From Azonexus sp. (GTDB taxonomy: Bacteria; Pseudomonadota; Gammaproteobacteria; Burkholderiales; Rhodocyclaceae), in contig JAUYQT010000733.1 in the NCBI GenBank assembly GCA_030697085.1, positions 1 to 6,761 of the forward strand: a stretch of 6,761 nucleotides of DNA. The letters are read 5' to 3'. The translations under genes were made by a program, and so were the position numbers. The notes below the pieces were generated by a model, which worked only from the letters and a program-made list of their open reading frames with translations, ran no database searches and had not been told where the DNA came from. Numbering within the stretch: position 1 is the first letter of the stretch; each line of letters starts with the position of its first letter. Positions 1 to 6,761 of the stretch are shown piece by piece.

Positions 1-1098
<1,098 letters not shown>

Positions 1099-1104
1099 AA
1101 CATG

Positions 1105-1108
1105 CCTC
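1105..1108 (-). promoter_or_regulatory. ribosome binding site of atpI (decides the TTG start)
   Basis: GAGG on the minus strand lies six bases upstream of the TTG at 1098. It is the only Shine-Dalgarno-like stretch near the 5' end of atpI and lies inside the short leader predicted from the promoter at 1125-1153. It supports TTG over any start further upstream. Confidence 0.7.
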
Positions 1109-1124
1109 GTTCGAAAACCGCGTG

Positions 1125-1153
1125 AGTGTAACGGAGTCCACTAGATGAGTCAA
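1125..1153 (-). promoter_or_regulatory. sigma70-type promoter of the atp operon
   Basis: On the minus strand the -35 hexamer TTGACT (1153-1148) matches consensus at 5 of 6 positions, and the -10 hexamer TACACT (1130-1125) at 4 of 6. They are separated by exactly 17 bp. The sequence just upstream of the -35 is AT-rich. The predicted transcription start is near 1118, which gives a leader of about 20 nt containing the GAGG and then the TTG of atpI. The position between parB and atpI is where an atp operon promoter is expected. No experimental start site is visible from sequence alone. Confidence 0.75.
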
Positions 1154-1155
1154 TT

Positions 1156-1166
1156 TCTGTAACAGA
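1156..1166. repeat. 11-bp perfect palindrome next to the atp promoter -35
   Basis: TCTGT-A-ACAGA is a perfect inverted repeat (5+1+5) lying two bases upstream of the -35 hexamer. The right part belongs to the octamer AACAGATA at 1161-1168, which occurs again as a direct repeat at 1190-1197, a 29-bp offset. A position beside the promoter would suit a regulator site, but short palindromes also arise by chance in AT-rich spacers and I recognise no known operator here. Confidence 0.35.
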
Positions 1167-1217
1167 TAAATTGAGGGTTTTCCCGCATAAACAGATAGTT
1201 CTGATAGGTGACATGAG

Positions 1218-2072
1218 TTACGGGCGAATTCGTGAAAGGAGGCCATCAAGTTGTTCCAGGCTAGCGAAATCAATCGTGACCTTGCCAACCCCCTTCTTGT
1301 TAGCCTTGATTAAAACACTGGCCCCCAGGCCGTCCGATAATTCTTCCTGCAAGCGCAGCAGGTCACGATCAATAACCTTGACCGGCGCACTTTTGGGCGG
1401 ATTCAACAACTGCTGAACCAGGCGTTCCGTTTCTCTAACTGACAAGCTTTTTTGCACCACCCGCTGCGCCAGGCCAACCTGCTGACCGCTCGATACCGGC
1501 AATAATGCCCGGGCGTGACCCATGTCAAGCTTGCCGGCCAGCAGCATTTCCTGAACTGTTGCGGTCAACTGCAATAAACGCAATAAATTCGTGGTCGCAG
1601 GGCGTGAGCGACCGACGGCATCCGCCGCCTGTTGATGCGTCAGGCCAAATTCGTCGATCAGGCGTTGCAAGCCCTGTGCTTCCTCAAGCGGATTGAGATT
1701 TTCACGCTGGATGTTTTCGATCAGCGCCATGGCCAGCGCCTGCTCATCGGGAATATTGCGAATCAGCACCGGCACTTCAATCAGGCCGGCCAGTCGCGCC
1801 GCCCGCCAACGACGCTCGCCAGCGACAATCTCGTAGCGCTCTGCACCCGGCGTGTTGTTGATGGCACGGGCCAGAATCGGCTGCATAACGCCTTGTGACT
1901 TGATCGAAGCCGCCAGTTCAGCCAGCGAAGCTTCATCCATCTGCGTTCTCGGCTGGTATTTGCCGGGGCGCAAGCGCTCAATGGGCAGACTGCGCTGTTC
2001 GTCAGCATGCGGTTTATCGCTGCCGGAAAGCAGAGCGTCGAGGCCGCGGCCGAGTCCTTTCATCTTGATCAT
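1218..2072 (-). CDS. parB: chromosome partitioning protein ParB (Spo0J type)
   Basis: DNA-binding CTPase clamp that loads at parS sites near the origin and works with ParA to segregate the chromosome. It has 284 residues, a usual length. Domains in order: a short N-terminal ParA-contacting segment with [12 protein letters not shown] (6-17); the ParB/Srx CTP-binding domain, with QPI (64-66), [13 protein letters not shown] (85-97) and [14 protein letters not shown] (119-132); a helix-turn-helix around residues 144-168 ([21 protein letters not shown]); the GHARALL motif (185-191); a variable linker near 222-235; and a C-terminal dimerisation segment ([15 protein letters not shown], 261-275). The ATG at 2072 overlaps the parA stop as ATGA and has AAAGGG seven bases upstream. 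A second ATG at codon 4 has a poorer ribosome site. It is the last gene of the mnmG-rsmG-parA-parB unit. I saw no match to the classical parS palindrome in this window. Confidence 0.97.
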   Translation of the reverse strand: MIKMKGLGRGLDALLSGSDKPHADEQRSLPIERLRPGKYQPRTQMDEASLAELAASIKSQGVMQPILARAINNTPGAERYEIVAGERRWRAARLAGLIEVPVLIRNIPDEQALAMALIENIQRENLNPLEEAQGLQRLIDEFGLTHQQAADAVGRSRPATTNLLRLLQLTATVQEMLLAGKLDMGHARALLPVSSGQQVGLAQRVVQKSLSVRETERLVQQLLNPPKSAPVKVIDRDLLRLQEELSDGLGASVLIKANKKGVGKVTIDFASLEQLDGLLSRIRP

Positions 2073-2830
2073 GGGGCGACCCTTTCGAGAATTTCTTTGG
2101 CGAGCGCGGTGTAGGCTTGCGCGCCCTTCGAGCTTTTATCAAAGGCGATGACCGGCTTGCCATAGGATGGCGCTTCGGCCAGGCGCACATTGCGCGGCAC
2201 GATGGTTTTGTAAACCTTGTCGCCGAAATGATTTTCCAGCTCATTCGAGACTTGCTGGGTCAAAGTGCTTTGCGCATTGAACATGGTGCGCAGCAAGCCT
2301 TCGATTTCCAGGCGCGAATTCAAATGGGTACGCACCTTGCGCAAAGTTTCGACCAAATCAGACAAACCTTCCAGTGCGTAATACTCACACTGCATCGGGA
2401 TTAACACCGAATCCGCCGCCACCAGGCCGTTGACCGTCAGCAAGTTAAGGGCTGGCGGACAATCGATCAGGATGTAATCGTAACTGGCGTGGCCGGCCTG
2501 CAGCGCATTTTTCAGGCGGTATTCGCGCTCGCTCAGATCAATCAGCTCAACCTCAGCGCCAGCCAGTTCGCGGTTGGCCGGTAGCACGTCAAAGCCAAAC
2601 TCTGTCTTGATACACACTTGAGCCAGCGTCGCGGCACCGATCAGCAATTGATAGACGGTCGGCAACGCTTCCTTTTTGGTGATGCCCGAGCCAGTCGTCG
2701 CGTTACCCTGCGGGTCGAGGTCGATCATCAGGACACGCAACCCCTCGGCGGCGAGCGAGGCGGCCAGATTGACCGCCGTGGTCGTCTTGCCGACACCGCC
2801 TTTCTGGTTGGTTATGGCAAGTACTCTCAT
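2069..2830 (-). CDS. parA: chromosome partitioning ATPase ParA (Soj type)
   Basis: Deviant Walker-A ATPase that forms a nucleoid-bound gradient and, with ParB, moves newly replicated origins. It has 253 residues and no N-terminal helix-turn-helix, so it belongs with the chromosomal Soj group rather than the large plasmid ParA proteins. Visible motifs are the deviant P-loop KGGVGKTT (10-17) with the signature lysine K10 and the catalytic-site lysine K15, the switch-like [13 protein letters not shown] (35-47), Walker B LIDCPPAL (121-128) and the conserved C-terminal [20 protein letters not shown] (211-230). Its ATG at 2830 overlaps the rsmG stop, and its TGA overlaps the parB start, both as ATGA. 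A CAGG lies close to the start. Translational coupling with rsmG and parB is likely. Cell-cycle inhibitors in the wider MinD/ParA superfamily share the fold, but the ParB partner next door settles the identity. Confidence 0.97.
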   Translation of the reverse strand: MRVLAITNQKGGVGKTTTAVNLAASLAAEGLRVLMIDLDPQGNATTGSGITKKEALPTVYQLLIGAATLAQVCIKTEFGFDVLPANRELAGAEVELIDLSEREYRLKNALQAGHASYDYILIDCPPALNLLTVNGLVAADSVLIPMQCEYYALEGLSDLVETLRKVRTHLNSRLEIEGLLRTMFNAQSTLTQQVSNELENHFGDKVYKTIVPRNVRLAEAPSYGKPVIAFDKSSKGAQAYTALAKEILERVAP

Positions 2831-3444
2831 GACCTGACTTTCAAAATAATCAAATGTCTTTCGGCCAGCACACCCGGCACACTGAGCGGAATGACTGCCT
2901 CAACGACAATATCGGCAGGTAGGGCATTAATTTCAGCATCCGGACGAACGCCTTTCATTGCCAGCCAGCGGCCACCCGGTGCAAGCAGATGACGGGTCAG
3001 GCTGACGAAAAGTGCCAGCTCGGCAAAAGCCCGCGACGTAATCTGAGCAAACTGGCCACTCATTTCCTCAACCCGGGCGTGGTGGACCGCCACATTTTTC
3101 AAGCTCAACTCGATTGCAGCCTGCTGCAAGAATGTCGCCTTCTTCTGCACGGTATCGACCATGGTGACGAAAAGCTCGGGGCGGGCAATGGCCAGTGGAA
3201 GGCCCGGCAAGCCGCCACCGCTGCCGACATCAAGCAAATTTCCGTTACCGACATGGGGCAGGATAACCAGCGAATCGAGCAAATGGTGCGAAATAGCCTG
3301 CTCAGGATCGCGTAGCGCCGTCAGGTTATAAACCTTGTTCCACTTGAGCAGCAGGTTGCGAAAGTCGAGCAACTTTTGTTGTGCCGTGGCTGGCAAATTG
3401 ATCTCGAGGCTCGCCAGGCCGGCAGAAAGTAGATTTGAACTCAT
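2827..3444 (-). CDS. rsmG: 16S rRNA (guanine(527)-N7)-methyltransferase RsmG
   Basis: Cytoplasmic SAM-dependent methyltransferase (formerly GidB) that makes m7G527 in the 530 loop of 16S rRNA. Loss of this enzyme gives low-level streptomycin resistance in several bacteria. At 205 residues it is close to the E. coli length of about 207. Family features are [12 protein letters not shown] (32-43), HLLDSL (54-59), the SAM-binding glycine loop [16 protein letters not shown] (70-85), [11 protein letters not shown] (96-106) as the acidic/adenosine-contact region, SRAFA (137-141), MKG (163-165) and the C-terminal ERHLIILK (195-202). The ATG at 3444 overlaps the mnmG stop as ATGA, and its own stop overlaps parA the same way. 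No strong ribosome site precedes the start, which fits translation coupled to mnmG. The long-recognised gidA-gidB pairing supports the call. Confidence 0.97.
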   Translation of the reverse strand: MSSNLLSAGLASLEINLPATAQQKLLDFRNLLLKWNKVYNLTALRDPEQAISHHLLDSLVILPHVGNGNLLDVGSGGGLPGLPLAIARPELFVTMVDTVQKKATFLQQAAIELSLKNVAVHHARVEEMSGQFAQITSRAFAELALFVSLTRHLLAPGGRWLAMKGVRPDAEINALPADIVVEAVIPLSVPGVLAERHLIILKVRS

Positions 3445-5327
3445 ACGGCTTGTGACAGGTTATGACGCTTGAGATGAATCAGCAGCAAGGAAATCGCCGC
3501 CGGCGTCACGCCTTGAACACGCGAGGCCTGGCCAATGGTCTGCGGCCGATGCTGTGCCAATTTCTGCTTGACCTCGTTGGAGAGGCCCGCCACCGCAGCA
3601 TAATCCAGCGTCTCCGGCAGAACCGCGCTCTCGTAAGCGGCCGAGCGCAAAACCTCACCCGCCTGACGGTCGATGTAACCCTGATATTTGGCTGAGATTT
3701 CCAGTTGCTCAATGACTAATGGATCACTGACCGCCTCGCCGGCACCGGGCAAAGAAAGCAAGGCGCCATAGCTGACTTCTGGCCGACGCAGCAATTCAAA
3801 CAGGCAATATTCATGTTCGATCATCTTACCCAGCACGCGAACGGCATCCTCGGCCGGCAACAGTTTGGGATTAACCCAGGTCGATTTCAGACGCTCCTGC
3901 TCGGCGGCAACCGCATCACGCTTCTGGCAGAAGGCTTCCCAACGCATGTCGTCGACCAAGCCCAGTTCGCGCCCCTGTTCGGTCAGGCGTAAATCGGCGT
4001 TGTCTTCGCGCAGGCTGAGACGGAACTCGGCGCGGCTGGTGAACATCCGGTAAGGATCGGCCACGCCGCGCGTAATCAGGTCGTCGACCAACACGCCAAG
4101 ATAGGCTTCGTTGCGCTTCGGGCACCAGCCTTCCTGGCCACGGACGTAGCGCACCGCGTTGACGCCGGCGAGCAGCCCCTGGGCAGCGGCTTCTTCATAG
4201 CCGGTAGTGCCGTTGATCTGGCCGGCGAAGAACAGGCCACGGATGGCTTTGCTTTCCAGCGTGTCCTTGAGGCCGCGCGGGTCGTAGAAATCGTATTCGA
4301 TGGCGTAGCCGGGGCGCAGGATGTGGCAGTTTTCCAGACCGCGAATCGAGCGTACCAAGGCCAGCTGAATGTCGAAGGGAAGGCTGGTGGACACGCCGTT
4401 CGGGTAAATTTCGTGCGTTGTCAGTCCTTCCGGTTCGAGGAAGACATTGTGCTTGTCCTTGTCCGCGAAGCGGTGAATCTTGTCCTCAATCGACGGGCAA
4501 TAGCGCGGCCCGACGCCTTCGATAACGCCGGTGTACATCGGCGAACGGTCGAGGCCGCTGCGGATGATGTCGTGGGTGCGTTCGTTGGTCGCCGTGATCC
4601 AGCATGGCAACTGTTTCGGGTGCTGGGCGACGTTGCCGAGAAAGGAGAACACCGGCAGCGGATCGTCCGAGTGCTGCTCTTCCATCACCGAAAAATCAAT
4701 CGTCTTGCCATCGAGGCGCGGCGGCGTGCCGGTTTTCAGTCGGCCTTGCGGCAACTGCAATTCTTTCAGCCGCGCCGCCAGCGATACCGAAGGTGGATCG
4801 CCCATCCGGCCACCGGTGTAGTTTTCCAGACCGACGTGAATCTTGCCGTTGAGGAAGGTGCCTGCGGTCAACACCACGGAACCGGCCAAAAAACGGATGC
4901 CCAGCTTCGTTACCGCGCCGGCCACACGGTCGCCTTCGACTATCAAGTCGTCGCAGGCATCGGCGAAAAGGGTCAAATTGGGCTGATTTTCGAGTCGACC
5001 GCGGATCGCCTGTTTGTACAGCACCCGGTCGGCCTGGGCGCGCGTCGCACGTACCGCCGGGCCTTTCGAGGCGTTCAGGATGCGGAACTGGATACCGGCT
5101 TCGTCGGTGGCCGCAGCCATCGCGCCACCCAGCGCATCCACTTCGCGCACCAGGTGCCCCTTACCGATACCGCCAATCGACGGATTGCAGCTCATCGCCC
5201 CCAGCGTGTCGAGGTTGTGGGTCAGCAGCAGCGTGTTCGCGCCCGTCCGTGCTGCGGCGAGTGCCGCTTCTGTGCCGGCATGGCCGCCGCCGATAACAAT
5301 GACATCGAAACGGGTGGGGTAAAACAT
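3441..5327 (-). CDS. mnmG: tRNA uridine-5-carboxymethylaminomethyl modification enzyme MnmG
   Basis: FAD-dependent subunit of the MnmE-MnmG complex (formerly GidA), which installs the (carboxymethyl)aminomethyl group at C5 of wobble U34 in several tRNAs using methylene-tetrahydrofolate. At 628 residues it matches the E. coli length of about 629. Seen in order: the FAD dinucleotide loop [12 protein letters not shown] (11-22); [15 protein letters not shown] (45-59), containing the functional C47; [10 protein letters not shown] (171-180); the second conserved cysteine C277 in [15 protein letters not shown] (273-287); [18 protein letters not shown] (367-384); [20 protein letters not shown] (427-446); and the helical C-terminal MnmE/tRNA-binding tail ending in [13 protein letters not shown] (608-620). 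The N-terminus [15 protein letters not shown] mirrors E. coli, so the ATG at 5327 is right, although no Shine-Dalgarno is visible before it. It is the first gene of the four-gene minus-strand unit. All key residues are intact. Confidence 0.98.
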   Translation of the reverse strand: MFYPTRFDVIVIGGGHAGTEAALAAARTGANTLLLTHNLDTLGAMSCNPSIGGIGKGHLVREVDALGGAMAAATDEAGIQFRILNASKGPAVRATRAQADRVLYKQAIRGRLENQPNLTLFADACDDLIVEGDRVAGAVTKLGIRFLAGSVVLTAGTFLNGKIHVGLENYTGGRMGDPPSVSLAARLKELQLPQGRLKTGTPPRLDGKTIDFSVMEEQHSDDPLPVFSFLGNVAQHPKQLPCWITATNERTHDIIRSGLDRSPMYTGVIEGVGPRYCPSIEDKIHRFADKDKHNVFLEPEGLTTHEIYPNGVSTSLPFDIQLALVRSIRGLENCHILRPGYAIEYDFYDPRGLKDTLESKAIRGLFFAGQINGTTGYEEAAAQGLLAGVNAVRYVRGQEGWCPKRNEAYLGVLVDDLITRGVADPYRMFTSRAEFRLSLREDNADLRLTEQGRELGLVDDMRWEAFCQKRDAVAAEQERLKSTWVNPKLLPAEDAVRVLGKMIEHEYCLFELLRRPEVSYGALLSLPGAGEAVSDPLVIEQLEISAKYQGYIDRQAGEVLRSAAYESAVLPETLDYAAVAGLSNEVKQKLAQHRPQTIGQASRVQGVTPAAISLLLIHLKRHNLSQAV

Positions 5328-5537
5328 GGGAGCGGTTATGTTGCAGCGCAGTATGGGGAGTCGGATTTTACGTCAGAGGGCTGAAAAATCACAGGTTTTT
5401 ACCCCTGACTGAAGTTTGCCCACTGACTGCGACCAATACCTGAAGTCAACGATGCTGAGGTCTGATTTCTCATCTATCTTGCTCCACCAGCCGATCTCAA
5501 GTAACTTCCAAAAGACAATTCCAAGCTAGGCAAAAGC
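5328..5537. other. 210-bp divergent spacer between mnmG and the receiver-TPR gene
   Basis: This gap separates two genes read away from each other, so it must hold both promoters. I cannot place either firmly. For mnmG a TAAAAT hexamer (minus strand, 5370-5365) could be a -10, but no good -35 lies 16-18 bp upstream of it. For the plus-strand gene I found no convincing hexamer pair. CTGACTG occurs twice (5405-5411 and 5423-5429), 18 bp apart. No DnaA-box cluster, parS-like palindrome, tRNA or strong terminator was seen. Confidence 0.4.
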
Positions 5538-6761
5538 ATGAACCCCCTTGATAACGATGAGATGCTGCTCGTTTTGCAGCAGACCCTGACCAAGAAGCGG
5601 GTGTTGATCGTCGACCGGCACTCGCCGGCCCGTGATTCGTTGCGCCTGATGCTTGCTGCGCTGGGCGTGACAGCAGTGCACGGCGCCGGCAGTTCGGCAG
5701 AGGTGATTCGCCAGGTCAACGCCAACCGTTTCGACATCATCCTTTCTGATTTTGTCCTCGACGATGGACGTGATGGCCAGCAACTACTTGAAGAGTTACG
5801 CCATGCCCATCTCATTCCACTATCAACGGTTTACCTGATCATTACCAGCGAACGCGGCCATGCCAACGTCGTCGCACTGGCTGAACTGGCGCCGGACGAT
5901 TACCTGATCAAGCCATTTACTGCCGATCAGTTGCAGATTCGTCTGGTCAAGGCCATTTACAAAAAACATGTGCTTCGCAAAATTTACGAGCAGATAGAAC
6001 GCGGCGCATTACAGGAAGCCATCGTCGCCTGCGACCGAGTCATCCAGCAACAGCCCATTTACATGTACGACGCGCTGCGCTTCAAGGGTGAGTTGCTGCA
6101 CACCCTGGGCCGCACCCAGGAGGCGGAAAATGTATTCCGCAGTGTGCTGGCCGGCCGTGTCGTACCTTGGGCAAAAATGGGTCTGGCCGTCGCCCTGCGT
6201 GATCGCGGCGCGCTCGATGAAGCCGGGCAGCTTGCCGAACAAGTAACGCAGGAAGCACCGGAATATCTCTCTGCCTATGATTTTCTTGCCTCAGTACACG
6301 AAGCCCAGGGCAAGCTGCATCAAGCGCAGGAAGCCTTACAGCGCGCAGCCGACGCCTCGCCGCTCAATACCGTGCGCCAACGCCTGGTGGGCGATGTCGC
6401 CGCCCGTAACAAGGACCTGCCTGCGGCAGAAAAAGCTTACGGCAAAGTAATCGAGCGCAGCCGGGGGTCGAGCCTGCGAACAGTAGACGACTTCGCCAAC
6501 CTGTCGCGGGTTCTGGTTGGGCGCGGCAACGTGGCTGCTTCGCGCAAAATCAGTGCTGACATGAAACGCGAGTGGCGCGGCGACAAACAAGCCGAACTGG
6601 CTGCGCTGATCACGGAAAGCCTTTGCCTGGACGCCGAAGGCTCCCCGGAGAAAGCAACGCAGTTAGTCAGCCAGGCACTGGAACTGCAAACGCTGGCCAG
6701 CGCCGAAGCCGGTGAAAAAGGCAAGCACCTGTCGCATCGACTAACGGTCGACCTCGCCCAC
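5538..6761 (+). CDS. response regulator with N-terminal receiver domain and TPR repeats (partial, 3' end off the window)
   Basis: 408 codons are open to the right edge with no stop. The ATG at 5538 has TAGG seven bases upstream, and an in-frame TAA at 5502-5504 limits the frame. Residues about 20-142 form a CheY-like receiver: VLIVD (22-26), the phosphoacceptor D71 in FDIILSDFVLDDG (65-77), the switch threonine T103 in IITSE (101-105) and K125 in DDYLIKPF (120-127). The usual second acidic-pocket residue after D26 is arginine (R27). From about 145 to 385 the protein is helical with TPR-like 34-residue units, clearest at about 177-210 (LGRTQEAENVFRSVL), 210-243 (ALDEAGQLAEQV), 244-277 (AYDFLASVHEAQGKLHQAQE) and 278-311 (DLPAAEKAYGKVIE). 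No DNA-binding, kinase or GGDEF domain is seen in the part present. The likely role is a phosphorylation-controlled scaffold or adaptor in the cytoplasm; its partner and kinase are unknown. No histidine kinase lies in the window. Domain calls are strong, the specific function unknown. Confidence 0.9.
   Translation, partial: MNPLDNDEMLLVLQQTLTKKRVLIVDRHSPARDSLRLMLAALGVTAVHGAGSSAEVIRQVNANRFDIILSDFVLDDGRDGQQLLEELRHAHLIPLSTVYLIITSERGHANVVALAELAPDDYLIKPFTADQLQIRLVKAIYKKHVLRKIYEQIERGALQEAIVACDRVIQQQPIYMYDALRFKGELLHTLGRTQEAENVFRSVLAGRVVPWAKMGLAVALRDRGALDEAGQLAEQVTQEAPEYLSAYDFLASVHEAQGKLHQAQEALQRAADASPLNTVRQRLVGDVAARNKDLPAAEKAYGKVIERSRGSSLRTVDDFANLSRVLVGRGNVAASRKISADMKREWRGDKQAELAALITESLCLDAEGSPEKATQLVSQALELQTLASAEAGEKGKHLSHRLTVDLAH

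Noticed and set aside
1175..1184. GGG-TTTT-CCC hairpin as a parB terminator
   Set aside because: The stem has only three base pairs and no T-tract follows it in the direction of transcription.
4323..5384. A 353-codon open frame on the plus strand, antisense to mnmG
   Set aside because: It lies entirely opposite a full-length MnmG with all catalytic residues. Its translation shows no domain pattern, and long antisense frames are common in GC-rich genes.
5475..5497. GCCGATCT at 5490-5497 as a flagellar sigma28 -10 element
   Set aside because: It matches GCCGATAA at six positions, but no TAAA-like -35 lies at the required spacing upstream.
5328..5537. Possible replication origin beside mnmG
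   Set aside because: mnmG flanks oriC in some bacteria, but I found no TTATCCACA-like DnaA boxes or AT-rich unwinding region here.
5474..6724. Several minus-strand frames opposite the receiver-TPR gene
   Set aside because: The plus-strand frame is open across the whole region and shows clear receiver and TPR motifs; the antisense frames are short and patternless.

Overview
This window is a compact, ordinary-looking piece of a proteobacterial chromosome. The order mnmG-rsmG-parA-parB-atpI-atpB, with ParA and ParB of the chromosomal Soj/Spo0J type and Gammaproteobacteria/Betaproteobacteria-like protein sequences, fits a GC-rich Betaproteobacterium (possibly a Rhodocyclales relative) or a close Gammaproteobacterium. 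The order-level guess is inference. I see no insertion sequence, prophage, CRISPR array, tRNA or rRNA.

Layout. On the minus strand, reading from high to low coordinates: mnmG (5327-3441, tRNA wobble-uridine modification), rsmG (3444-2827, 16S rRNA m7G methyltransferase), parA (2830-2069) and parB (2072-1218, chromosome segregation). Each pair overlaps by the four bases ATGA, so these four genes form one tightly coupled transcription unit. A 119-bp gap (1099-1217) then holds a convincing sigma70-type promoter, TTGACT-N17-TACACT. It reads into atpI (1098-742, TTG start) and atpB (725 to beyond the left edge), the first two genes of an F-type ATP synthase operon. No strong terminator lies between parB and atpI, so some read-through is possible.

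On the plus strand, divergent from mnmG across a 210-bp spacer (5328-5537), lies a long reading frame open to the right edge (5538-6761, 408 codons). It encodes an N-terminal CheY-like receiver domain followed by a chain of TPR-like helical repeats: a response regulator whose output is protein-protein interaction rather than DNA binding.

How the genes fit together. The minus-strand genes are housekeeping: translation quality (MnmG, RsmG), origin segregation (ParAB) and energy conversion (AtpI, AtpB). The receiver-TPR protein is the only regulatory gene and the least characterised item here. No previously undescribed multi-gene system is evident. The points most worth a second look are the receiver-TPR protein with an arginine in its acidic pocket, the short-leader atp promoter with an abutting palindrome, and a cysteine pair near the N-terminus of AtpB.
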